Assembly (NCBI GenBank): GCA_021234155.1
Contig: JAJEKV010000006.1
Span: forward strand, 11,935,318-11,999,317
DNA length: 64,000 nt
Source of the DNA: Isoetes taiwanensis
Taxonomy: Eukaryota > Streptophyta > Lycopodiopsida > Isoetales > Isoetaceae
Direction: 5' to 3'
Positions within the stretch are counted from its first letter, which is position 1. Every line of letters begins with the position of its first letter. The translations under genes and the position numbers were made by a program. This document shows positions 35,476 through 46,609 of this stretch, in pieces. The notes under the pieces were generated by a model. The model searched no databases. It was not told the DNA's origin and worked only from the letters and a program-made list of their open reading frames with translations.

Positions 35476-37384
35476 TTCAGTTTGTTGTCATCAACACTAA
35501 GTCCTCATCAATAGTCTCTCATTCAGATATATAAAATACGTGATCATTCCAAGTTATATTGCTTTATTAACTAAACTTTTCAAAGAGTATCCCAAAGCAA
35601 AAATACAAACACATAATCAATGTTCAACATTTCATCAACAACCAAAGCCTTTATTAAATAAGATTTTTACGTTATTTTATCAAACCTAACAATGTTTCCA
35701 TACGTGACACTTTGAGTTAACCGATCCAAAGGCTCACGAAGCGACGCTCTCGAGCTTTGCGGTCGCAAGATTAAGAACACCCTGAATTGAGCAAATATTT
35801 GGTAGCTCCATTTCTTTCAACAACCCCGGATGCACGCCTTATCAAACACTTTCACTGCGCGACACCATTCTCATAAGGCTTGCACACCGCTAAACGAGGT
35901 CAGTGGGACGACTTTCAAGCTCCTTGGCCTCCCACAATTTTACATAACGTAAAACTAGATGCCCATTGTCCTCAATGTATATCTTGAAAAGCATGTCTCT
36001 ATGTCCATATGTTAGACAACAACGATGCCAAAGAATGCTTTTCCTAGTCCCAACCGACATATCCGATATAAATATAGCCCAAAGAAAAATATTTGATCTG
36101 GAGAATATAAATCAAGAAGAGGGAAGAAAAGAAGCAAGGTGATCACATGATGCCGAAAATTTCACTACACATTTGGTATAGTGTATATGCATTTCGCATG
36201 GTGTGATCCATGTATTATCGAGGGTGTGCAATTTGTAAAACATCCTCCTCTTCAAACCCCTTCCTCCCTTTTGTTTTTGCAATATACTATCCATAGCATT
36301 TATTTTAACCCTATAGCCTACCTATTCATTATGCATTTAATGTCGCCTCCCAAGCGATGTAACCTATACAGTCATCCTTCGTTAAGGATAAGCATTCCTC
36401 ACCCACAAGCCTATGGATAGATATCCTTCCACCGGCCATGCCTTCTTTATTGTTTTGTGGTGATGAATCCTGTATAAATGTAGGAGTACTAGAAGCAATG
36501 ATGGATGCAATTAGAGATACAAAGGACGGCCGTTGAATTGTAAGAGAAATGAATGGCAGGAGCAACATTGAAGGAGAATGGGGAAGAGTCGAAAGTAGGA
36601 AAACTTCGTAATGAAAATTTGCAGTAAAACATGGCATAACGACGCTTGCTTGTCCGGGCACATCGCCTCGCACAAGCAGCCGTTAACTCTATGTCGTACC
36701 AAAACACGTATTACACTAGGTTGAGACGATTCCAAATGAAGGCTTGAGGATGCACGTGAAGGGCGCGAATATGAACAATGGAAATCTTGGTGCCAAAAAT
36801 TCTGGAAAAGTGGTTGCGCATGGGGCATGCAATGAAAGCAGCCATTTGGTCCGATAATGATTGAAACGTCATTAATGGTCGGTAACGAACGCACAAACAT
36901 GTCCCAAGGAAAATCTCAGCCAGCTGTGGACGCTGCCAAGCCTCCTCTCTATCTACAACTAATAACGACTTTGAAACATCATTGAATTGCATCCAAGATA
37001 AGGGCCACATTTTGAGACCCTGCAAACCGCACGAAGACCGGAATCCCACCCACGGTGGATCACGCAAGGGTAACCCACTCTAAAATAGGGAGCCTCTCAA
37101 GTGAAACCCTCTCCTACCCAGGTTCCTTGAAGACAAAACCTGTGAAAATGGAAGTCCCAATGCAAACTAAGCCTCGAATGTCGAACTGCCGAGATCCTGT
37201 ATTCCCATCAACAATAGAGTTCTCGCCGGCAGAAGATGCATCCGACCAAAAGTAACAGACAGCTCACATTGTAGAAAAATATAGGTTTAAAAAAAATTAT
37301 GGACAAGAAAAGATTAGACGATTTATTTTAGAATGCTGATATAATATCTTAAGAAATCTTTATTTACTTTAAATAATTTATTCG
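35476..37384. other. Unassigned stretch with overlapping minus-strand frames
   Basis: Minus-strand frames at 37,067-36,711 (118 residues) and 36,900-36,511 (129 residues) overlap in different phases, as a frameshifted gene would. The DNA there is GC-richer than the flanks. No domain is recognised, so they are not called as genes. Confidence 0.35.
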
Positions 37385-37390
37385 CTTATT

Positions 37391-37510
37391 GAATAAGCTT
37401 AGATGGCCAAAACAATTTAGACCCGACGGCTCTCATAAGTTTTGGCTTTTGGTGTCATACCATTTTGAGAAGCTCGGGCGACCCATTGGGTGAAGAAATT
37501 CACCAACACA
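37391..37510 (+). mobile_element. LTR fragment of the 29.5 kb retroelement family
   Basis: AGATGGCCAAAACAATT, then GTTTTGGCTTTTGGTGTCATACCATTTTGAGAAG and a GAAATTCACC end match 29,500-29,615 with moderate divergence and a few indels. Similarity stops abruptly at about 37,510. Confidence 0.65.
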
Positions 37511-39240
37511 AGACGGCGCGAAAGCAAATTTTGTTCGGACGGTGCAAAGGCCACATTGTATAGGCAGATATTCTACCAAAAGTTACCAGGTGTTAAAAAT
37601 ACCCCAATGTTGAAACGAGTGTTTCCACCGCATGTATCCAAATAGATGAATGCAATCCACACATATCCTATAGCATGATTGAAGATCTACTTCAACAAAT
37701 TACAAAAAACACCGCATTTCTAGTTGTGTACATTAATGTAGATTATGAAAGAGCAAAGCAAGTGAAGATGCCTAAGTGCTAATTTTGTGGAACTCAAACA
37801 TCCATAGTTGGAGAAGGCAAAAACATTTTGTATAGACATGGCTTTATTATACAATATTGGAAACCAGGCGTTCCATTAAGGAATGCAGCCTGGTGGCCGT
37901 ACAAAAAGTACCAGGGATCAAGTCTCCCAATTCATGTTGTAACCTCCTATCCATATCCCTGCCAACATCATTTTTCACTATATCAAGGTCCAAAACTTTC
38001 CTCAGACTTAAATTAAGAACATCCATCTTATGATGCGCCCGCCTGCTAGAACACAAATTCCCATGTAAACTCAAATTTATAATAAATTTCAAAAGGTTTA
38101 GCAAAGAAAAGTTGTATTGAATTTTTGTGTATACATATCTATCAAAAGTAATATGTACACTCGAATAAAATATAAGAAAAGCTTCAAAGAAGCTCATGAG
38201 TTGTAGAACATAGAGTTAAAAGCCCAAAGAACTCCTTTTGTGAATTGTAAAACGTAGTTAGATGTCCTCAAGGTCCCGAATTTACAAGAAATACGCAAGA
38301 AGAGCCACCAGAGACATAATATGGGCAAAATTCCAACGCTTTTTAGATACACAAAAGTGGAGGAAGTTAAGTCAATGGAACATTTTCCTTTTTATAAAAC
38401 ATGAACACTTATCATCAACCATAGTCTAGTGGTTGATAGCAAGTTAATGATTGAATCTGACCACGCAGTTAATACCGAATCATAGTAGTAAACTACTCTG
38501 TACAAAACACATTACACCATCAATATGCTAGGGGCTAGGCCGGACATGTGCAACTTGGGAGCTCACATGAACCACTTCAAAAATTTATTGCTGCAAGAAC
38601 TTGGCCCCAGCATCTAATGTAAATCTATGAAGGCCCATTCGATTGAAACAACTCCTAAAAGAAACCCAATTTGAACCCTTCTAGGGTGGTCTTGCTTGAG
38701 GAGAAATCTGGCGCAATATAGGTTGATAAGGTGGCGCCTTTTTGGGATGTGTTGTTGTTTTAGTGGGCGATAAGAAATTACACCTTCAACCTAGGAGGAA
38801 CTTCACTTGACAATCATGTAGTAACAGCAGTCCCTCCCCGAATAATAACCATGCCTTAGAGGCCTGAACTCATGAAGTGGTTTATGCATCCCGCTGTGTA
38901 CCGACCACCATTTTTCCTAACCCCAATCTAATGGAGGAGAACAATATGGGTTTTGCCTTACGAGATCCCTGGGCGTACCCATGGCATTCTAGCTTAGCAT
39001 TCTACGATGCGCTCCCTAACTCACTGTGATTGAGACACCGAAATGGCTATCTACCAATCATAAGCAATTTCTGCTACTCTGCCTTGAAAAGGAAAGCGGC
39101 AACCCCACTCAACCCGAGGGCTTACCTGTGATGAAGAAGGCAATAGAAATTAATCAAGTTCACCAAATTGCTATGTCATTTGTATGAAAGAATAAAAAGA
39201 ATCAGTAATTCTTCCTACAAATGATTATAGTGGCGTTTAG
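37511..39240. other. Non-coding stretch
   Basis: No recognised gene. The frames at 37,847-38,197 and 37,828-38,016 lie on opposite strands and have no domain. The stretch may be part of a decayed retroelement between the LTR pieces at 37.4 and 39.3 kb. Confidence 0.35.
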
Positions 39241-39435
39241 ATACAGTTCCTCCAATCTGTCCTTTCCCGGCCTTAGTTTCTAATACAGCCTCACTTAATT
39301 GATAACAAAATTAGAATTCCTATAAAAATCTAACATTTTTCCTGGGATGATGTAACCCCGGAGGGAATATATGGAGACCCCCAGCAATCAAAGGAAATTG
39401 AAAGATCTCATGAATCCTCGAGGGAGAATTTTAGA
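39241..39435 (+). mobile_element. Second LTR-end/leader copy of the 29.5 kb retroelement family
   Basis: CAGTTCCTCCAATCTGTCC..., TTTCTAATA, AATTGATAACAAAATT (degenerate primer-binding site) and ATCAAAGGAAATTGAAAGATCT...GAATCC(T)CGAGGGAG align in order with 29,610-29,765. Orientation is the same. Confidence 0.6.
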
Positions 39436-42400
39436 TACAAGCCACACCATCTTGGTTCAAACAAGGTGTCAAGACATCTAGCCTGCCGGGTTCTTATGGC
39501 CTTAGAGAGGGTGAAGTGGCTAAATCATTTGTCAAAAAGTCATGTTTCTTTAATCAATCAAAATTCCTCATACTAAAATGGGGAATAATTGATACCATGA
39601 CTTCATGGGTATTATCCCAAGAAATCTTTGGTGCTCGGCATGGAACAAGTGCATTGCAAAAGCATAAAGACAAGTCTAATAGAGCAGAATGGAAATACAA
39701 TGTTTTGTTGAAGATGGAAATGAGAGCAGCTTTCCCCATTACCGAAAATCGCCACTAACCTGATGCACTTTATCAACATTATTTAATGTTTCAAAGCGAT
39801 AGAAAGCTAGTAATAACGACCTCATCGAGGCATTCTAACCAGACAAGAACCGTAATAAAGCTAGGGCTCAGAGAGTTTCCTCGACTACTTATTTGCGACA
39901 TGGGGATTATCCATTTTACAATTGATCGACGATTTAAAATGGCATTGGGTGCTCCACATCTTCACAGATTGAAAGTATTCTCAACTTTGCACCAAAGAAT
40001 CTCGGCAGTTGAACCTTTATCGTAGTTCTGAGGGTGGAGTTAGGGGTGAGGTTGGAGCCCCGTTACGTAATCATACTAATTTGATAGTTAATCATAAGCA
40101 ATCAATGCATTAGAAGAACAAGGTGGTAAATTAAACAATGGATCCTGGGACCTGTCAATTGCACAATTTAGAATGCGCCTTGGCCATGAGAAGGTAATCA
40201 AAGAAGGCCAGCTACAGGCTCTCAATGGTCTCGCATGACTAAAGATGGGCGCCTGGCCCCTAATTGACTAACACCGGCCATGGATGGTTTGAACTTCAAG
40301 CTCCTAATACACGATATTTGAACAGAAAAGCTATAAATTGCAAGAACACACTTGCATAACGTCTCGCCTTCACTTTGCGAGACCTCTGGCAGAAATTGGA
40401 GCATGCCAGATTGAAATGGAAAGGTAAGATTCGTTGTTCCATTTGAAAGAAGTGCGCTCAAAGTACTTTATTCTCAAATGTGGTGATACTTGTTCTCTGA
40501 ATCCATTTCTTTTGTGAATCCATTCCCTTTGTGACGACACTTCCAATTCATCTCCTACAATTGAGCAACATTTTGCTCAAGAAGCTATGGAATGCCATAT
40601 ATGTAATATAAAGGCTACATTCATTTCCCTTTTCGCCTCCTTACAAGCCAAAGATATCTTCACTGTACTTTGAAAATACTGTCAATCACGCCCCTCAAAC
40701 TATTGTCAAATTTAAGCGATTTACATGGTTTGCAACAAGAGATGTAGAAATTATGCCCTAAAATAGAAACTTTTATCATGTTGTAACACACACATAGTAT
40801 AGAGAACCACATCAACAGTAAGTTTAACTACATATCATTTACCTTTCACGATGCTACTGCTTCCTGTTTCACATGATCGTGATATTCAACAATAGCATTA
40901 CGTATAACATCAAAATATGGAGATCGTGAAACGGATCTCCAAAGTTTGAAGTCAGCTTCCTCAAGAAGCGCGATACCGCAAAACATTAATGCAAATTTAG
41001 TTGTCTAACACAATTGTGCACCCTAAAATGATAAGCAAAACAATGAAATGAACTAGAACATACACGACTAGAACAAAGTCATCCAAACATTCACCGCTGA
41101 GGGCTGTGGCACCACCGCTATATCATAATGGCATCAAGATATCACTTTCAATAAGGAAAAGTCGAGGGCCAGTACAAAGGCAACTCACCAAATGAAACAC
41201 CACTAATGCAAAAGTGGTGAAGCTCCTCGTGATTCCGGAGTAAACCTCCAAAGAATCAAGTAGGATAGCAGTAAAGAACTGCTAATTGAAATTTCCTCGT
41301 TATTAAAGGATAATGCTAATCTTCAAGTTAGGATTATGGAGGCAATCATATAAGGACTCTGGTTTCACAATATCAAAATCTTTTCCTTCAACAGTATGAG
41401 AGAGAATGTGTCCCTCACAATAGTTTTAATCCGGACAAATGGAATAAGAAGAAAACAAGTGCATAATTGAAGGCAAGACCAGCATTGTGCCACCAACAAC
41501 CAACCATCAACTGTATAACCCAAGGCTTTGCTAAGGAATCAAGGAATATAGTGCAAACAAATATCATGGTAAGGAGGTCATATGGGTTCCCTGAATGGGA
41601 CTGGCAAGGAAATCATAACTGTTGTTAACTGTACGTCTGAATACTAAAAAGAAATGATGCCATTGGTTTGTACCTTTCCAACGATCAATGGCATGGGAAC
41701 AAGGCCCGTGTAAAGTATTTGCATTCCGCCCAAACATAGAAACCCGCAATGGTTGCCGCGATATTTGTGGTGTATTGTAAAGGATATGCTGTACATAACT
41801 CCACCACCATTCACTTATTTTTAATTAACGTACAGAAACGTTTTAAATTGAAAAATAATCTTTAATGATCATTGCATGATTTTACTAGCAATGATTCTTT
41901 AACAAAATGTTTGTAGTAGAACAATCTTTCGAAAGATAATAAGTACACAGAGACCACACTTTAGCCACGCCGGGCGACATCCCTTTAGATCGTCCCACCA
42001 GATTCCATGAGGTGTCTGCATCCCGCATCAAAAGGTAATTCAAGGTGCTTCTAAATCAAACTATTTTCCCAATCCAAAAGGAATTAATGGAAGTCTCCTA
42101 AGCGAAATATGTAAGACTAATACACAAATACCTACTTCACAAATATTACTTCTACAAAAATATTACAGCCAATTGAAATGGCTTAAGAGGTTCAAGAATG
42201 ACTGATCGTCACATCTTGTAAGATCCTTTCTTAATAGTTTATCATTTAGTTTGTTTTGGAGTCTAGCTAGTTATTCAGAGAATTGAACTGCGTGACTCAG
42301 GATGTAGAGCCAGGTAGCAAATAAAATTTCCTTTGAGTTTTGTTGGAGGTATCCCGTTTACATTAAAGAGTCACATCAATGGTATGCGTACAAGCATCAA

Positions 42401-42545
42401 AGATATCCGCGTTTTGGGTTTTGTTGTATCGCATTAGAGAAACTCTTCGTTTAAGATGCAAGAAAATATGTCGTAACAATAAATATAGATTCAAAGATAT
42501 TTCTTAAAACTTGTGAGATGTCTAAACATTTCTTACTACTCCAGA
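39436..42545. other. Non-coding stretch
   Basis: No coding family recognised. Short frames at 39,516-39,758 and 39,786-40,025 lack domains; the first lies immediately downstream of a retroelement leader and could be decayed gag, but nothing in it confirms this. Confidence 0.35.
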
Positions 42546-42547
42546 TG

Positions 42548-42665
42548 ATCCCGCTTTTTCACTTTGTCTTGACCGTGATGATGTCTTGGCTTGTTGACTT
42601 TGTCTCACTCATGATGATGTTCGCTTGCTGACTTTGTCTTTGACTTCGTGATGATGTACTTGAAC
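42548..42665 (+). repeat. Three imperfect tandem units containing GACTTTGTCT and TGATGATGT
   Basis: (C/G)ACTTTGTCTT or GACTTTGTCTC followed by (C/T)(A/C)(T/G)TGATGATGT and CTTG occurs three times between 42,557 and 42,662, with unit length about 36-40 bp. Confidence 0.75.
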
Positions 42666-45600
42666 TGTAAGGGAAGGTCAAGGTCACCACCAGCGTGTAT
42701 TTTCACTGCTGTTGTTGTCATGGATGGTTCAAATCGCTGCAGGTCAAAAAGCGCATGATGGAAATTGGTGAAGGAAGTTGATCCTATATCACGTTATTTG
42801 GGATATGTCGGTGGGCTTGAGATTTTTTTTTAAGTTTTAAATACTTATAATCCTCGCAAGGAACTTAAGATGGTTATTCTTTCCACGAGCTTGGGGCCAA
42901 CGTAAGGCAACGTTTTTGCGTCACTGATGGATCAAGTTAGCGACCCCTCCTTGTTTTTACCTTTTATGCACCATATAGAATGTGAGCAGCAATATGTTGG
43001 CCATTATTGCACCAAACCGAATCAATCAGTGATACCATCAACGATTGTCTAAACGGCCCACCAAGAAACCCAACCTGAATATGTCTTCAAACTCTAAAGA
43101 AGACAATGTTCTGTGCAAATTTAATTAGCATGCCTTTCATTCTCAGATTGCAAGGCGGCTTGGCGCTGAGTTTCACCCCGACCTTATCATTTGCTCTTCC
43201 CTTGATGAACAAGCAGTCTCTCGTGATCCACAACGTTATCCCCATATTGCCCAGCTCCCTGAAAGCGGAACTATGTGAATGGGTAATGTATAACTTGCTA
43301 TTTTATCACGTGGCTAGTACATCCCAAAGCTCTAAGAGTCTCCCACATTGGCGATACCGGTGGAGGCGGCAGCGCCCTACTAATGATACAAAAAGGCCTT
43401 TTACAAGAACATGAAGAGCTAGCCCCAAGCAAATCATATCAATTTCGAGGTATATTCGCAGAAACGAACGAGCAATAGAAACAGAAGAAACAACACTAAT
43501 ATAGAAACATATGAAGTTATGAATTTGTAAACGCTAACACACCTATTGTCTGGCCATTCTCAACATATTTTAGAATATGCTCTTCCCAAGATTAATGTCA
43601 CGCCCTCGTAACTCCATGCACGTACCACCAAAATTTGATCGAAAGCTATCTATTTTGATGCGCACTAAAGATATTTTCATTGCGCCCACAAAAAGCTACC
43701 GCCGATTAACCTTGACAAACAACACCGAGACACTAAGTCGATGGTAGCGCACTACGACCGGCTTCCTGCAAACCTTCGCAAAAGACCATCGATTCCGTGG
43801 ACAAAATAGATAAAGAATTATGGTGCTTCCATTAGTTTTAAAGACATCTATATTGGCAATGTTTAGTACATCTATCTGGGTCAAGAAGCTACACCAAAAG
43901 CTTTAACTAATAAACATCTGGGGATTTATTCAACACGTGGTTTGTGACAAAAATACTATGGTAGCAAACTCATAGAATTCTGGCCAAAGCGCTTCAGACA
44001 AAACCAGAGAAAATAACGCGGCGCTCGAAGGTAGATACTTTGGCTCACATCACATTCCGCGGGACAAAACAGACAAAGAAATTATGTGTAAATAGTAAAA
44101 TGTTGTAGCCAGTATATTTAATAACAAAATTGTTTGACTGTCATTTTACAACATCTAGCATGTTCTGAGACTGGAAACTTTTAAACCCCAGATTTCGCCT
44201 GCTGCTACAGATTTTGCAAAACATAAGAAGAAACTATATACATCTTCTCAGAACAATTTACAACGACTTTGACAAAACATAAGGAAAACTATAAGTCAAT
44301 GCAAGGCTAGTTACTTCTAAAACCTCGTGGATTGGATCAATAAAGGTGTAAGAGATGAAAACTTTCATCTGCGCATAGCGCCTTAGCACACCATCCCTGC
44401 GGATGCTGCCTACTCATGTTGAGATAATAATCATCAAATGTGCACGATCAAATTCCAAAGGGCCCCATCGCCTCCTCATAGCAGCAAGCCTCCTCGCCTC
44501 CACATTTTAAATCAGAGACCTTTTATAAAGTACATGCTCGACATCTCAGCTAAGCCTTTTGCAACTTTGTTCTTCGCTTAGATTCTTTATCAACAACAGA
44601 CGCACTACCAATATATTTCAAATGAAGAGAACTCCAAAACCCAAAACATCACTATGATAAGATGTCCAAGATGAAGATACACCTAAAAGAAGATATCCTG
44701 CTATGCCAATCATGTAAGTCCAATCGTAAACAAGCATTGTGGCCTCGGGGCTATGATATATTTGAATAAAAATAGCAATCTTTAGCAAAGAATAGCCTTT
44801 TAATACTTTAGGAAAAGTAACACCCAATCGTGATGATATGACTATTATTAATACATCAGCCCCGCCTTTGCCATCCAAAATCAACAAGTTTCTAGCTCTA
44901 AATCAAGATTCAATGTAATATTGAACTCCTTGAAGTCCCAGAACATTACCTAAACATCTGACTAATAAATGGTAAGCACCAAACCATCATGTAAGAAAAG
45001 GCCACCACAATATGTTGTCTAGTTCTGTTAAAATGGCTTCTAACATGTCCAAATGCCTTCTAATTGTTCATGGTAGCAACCCTCGTGACAGTGCCCCGTA
45101 GTTTGAGCCTTTGCCCCTAGCTACGCATGGTATTAACCATATCAAAGATTAAGCATGTATTATGTAACCAGCACTCTAGATTTTATTAGAGGTGAGATGC
45201 TCATGCAATAAGTTAAAACACAAGATAAGTAAGGTGTTCAACAAGGTAGCTAATGTACTAAATTCATTTGAAACATAAACATGGAAAGTTGACAACTTCT
45301 TTGGTTTGATTGGCAAGATATACTACCTTCTGCTGTGAACCAAAACATTTTGGGCATGGTCCCTTAATATTGTCCGGAAGTTTTCCTTTCCATCTAACGT
45401 ACTACCCCGTTACATAGATCACATAGCATTTTGCCATGACCATAACACTTTGTACATAATTTCGATGCAAAGACATGCATTATTAGTCAATGGACCAGCC
45501 AAAAACAACTCTCAATTTTACCTCGAGGATGAGGACTTGCGAAAAAATCACATTTTGAGTCGCTTTTAAGCCTAAAAGCCGCAAAATGAGTGTCATTCCC

Positions 45601-46077
45601 GGCCCAATTGGGAAGAGCTGGAGTCTTGCTTGGTCTGTGGATTTCATTTTAAAATTTTCCCCTTTGCAATCAAATACCTGAACCTCGATTGAACCTCGAT
45701 TGAACAAATTATAATCGATGAACAACACAGAGTGTTTAATTTATGCAGCAAACATCCTTACCAAGATCGGGCAATACATTCAGAAAGCGTAAGAAGATGA
45801 GCATTGTTGACACCACATCGTTGTTTTATTTTGCAACCTGAATGTTCCGCTATCAATCCATAGAAAACTGAAAAAAACTGTCAGATCTTGCATAGAACAC
45901 ATAGAACACATGCCCACGGTGCCGGTTAGCCAGTTTCCACACCAGCTGCCCAGCAACAATAGCGACCGCCAGTTTACAGGCAAGAGGAAGTTTGTAGCAG
46001 TCACCAGCATATCCTAAGTATATTCCAGCATATACTTAAGATATGCCACAAACCCACATAAAGGAGGGTTTGCCCCC
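42666..46077. other. Mostly AT-rich stretch left of the interrupted gene
   Basis: A frame at 43,125-43,280 (RRLGAEFHPDL ... RDPQRYPHIAQLPES) is open but isolated. Minus frames at 44,887-44,618 (89 residues) and 45,728-45,483 (81 residues, containing ARLQLFPIGPG) have no confirmed family. They could be exons of a gene on the same strand as the PHD-like gene, but no splice chain could be built. Confidence 0.3.
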
Positions 46078-46204
46078 CTAGGGGCAACCAAAAAAAAAAG
46101 AAAAAAAACCAAGGGATGCCACGTTTTTGTTCTTATCAGCTTTGAAGGAATCCGCTCTGCTCAGTCGAATGCTCTTCCCATTCCAGCGAGCTTTGCTCTC
46201 ACAC
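46078..46204 (-). pseudogene. Separated 3' end of the PHD-like gene (beyond the copia insertion)
   Basis: If the element (46,210-50,899) and one copy of the 5-bp target are ignored, the minus-strand frame of exon 2 continues from GCGGCTAT into GTGTGAGAGC without a stop. It reads CESKARWNGKSIRLSRADSF and KADKNKN, then enters a T/A-run (46,108-46,090) and reaches a TAG at 46,080-46,078. About 40 codons are thus open beyond the junction. The poly-phenylalanine end before the stop suggests that the true stop was lost or that the run has changed length. The continuity of frame is seen; that this was the native C-terminus is inferred. Confidence 0.4.
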
Positions 46205-46209
46205 ATAGC
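46205..46209. other. Target-site duplication, left copy (ATAGC)
   Basis: ATAGC immediately precedes the 5' LTR and is repeated exactly at 50,900-50,904 after the 3' LTR. A 5-bp duplication is the standard length for copia integrases. Confidence 0.9.
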
Positions 46210-46457
46210 TGTGAGAAATCATAACGAATATAGGTCTAATTAAGTTTAACTTCTATATTTGTCATCTTCTGATATTGTTAGTAGTGGCTATTTATGACAT
46301 ACAACAGTCATGATATTTCTATTGATATGAGCCTATAAAAGAACAAGTCTCGGATGCCAAAAATGCACCAAGCCATCCTGAGCATTTTGTACTCCGTTTT
46401 GTATTCAAAGATTCTCCTTGTAATCTGTTGCATACATCTCTATTTCAAATTCTCACA
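46210..46457 (+). repeat. 5' LTR of the copia element
   Basis: 248 bp, TG...CA termini. CCTATAAAAG at 46,332-46,341 is a TATA box, so U3 covers roughly the first 150 bases. It has 15-16 bases (CTCGGATGCCAAAAAT) that are missing from the 3' copy. Confidence 0.93.
46334..46340 (+). promoter_or_regulatory. TATA box of the 5' LTR
   Basis: TATAAAA, conserved in the 3' LTR at 50,791-50,797. Position in the middle of the LTR fits the U3/R promoter of a small copia LTR. Confidence 0.7.
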
Positions 46458-46475
46458 GGTTATGGGCCCACTCAT
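46458..46475 (+). other. Degenerate primer-binding site
   Basis: GGTTATGGGCCCA directly follows the LTR. It resembles the iMet site TGGTATCAGAGCCCA only if a base is inserted and two are missing, so the match is partial. Confidence 0.4.
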
Positions 46476-46609
46476 GTTTTTAGCTGCGTGAAGTTGTTCT
46501 TGCTTTCCGGAAAATTGTTGAGCTATTCTTGTCTTCCGGGAAATCGCTGGGTTATCTATTTTTTCTCGCTATTCTTCCCCGCCATATTGCCATGGATTCG
46601 TTGTCGCTA

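Noticed and set aside
36511-37067. Overlapping minus-strand frames as a frameshifted gene
   Set aside because: The GC-rich context is suggestive, but no domain or motif was recognised in any frame.
45483-45728. Minus-strand frame with ARLQLFPIGPG as a TSL-kinase-interacting-protein-like exon
   Set aside because: Only the LQLFPI phrase matches; the following residues do not show the expected LELTL or KKISS pattern in any frame.
46458-46475. Exact tRNA-iMet primer-binding site after the copia 5' LTR
   Set aside because: The match needs an inserted base and two missing bases; reported only as degenerate.
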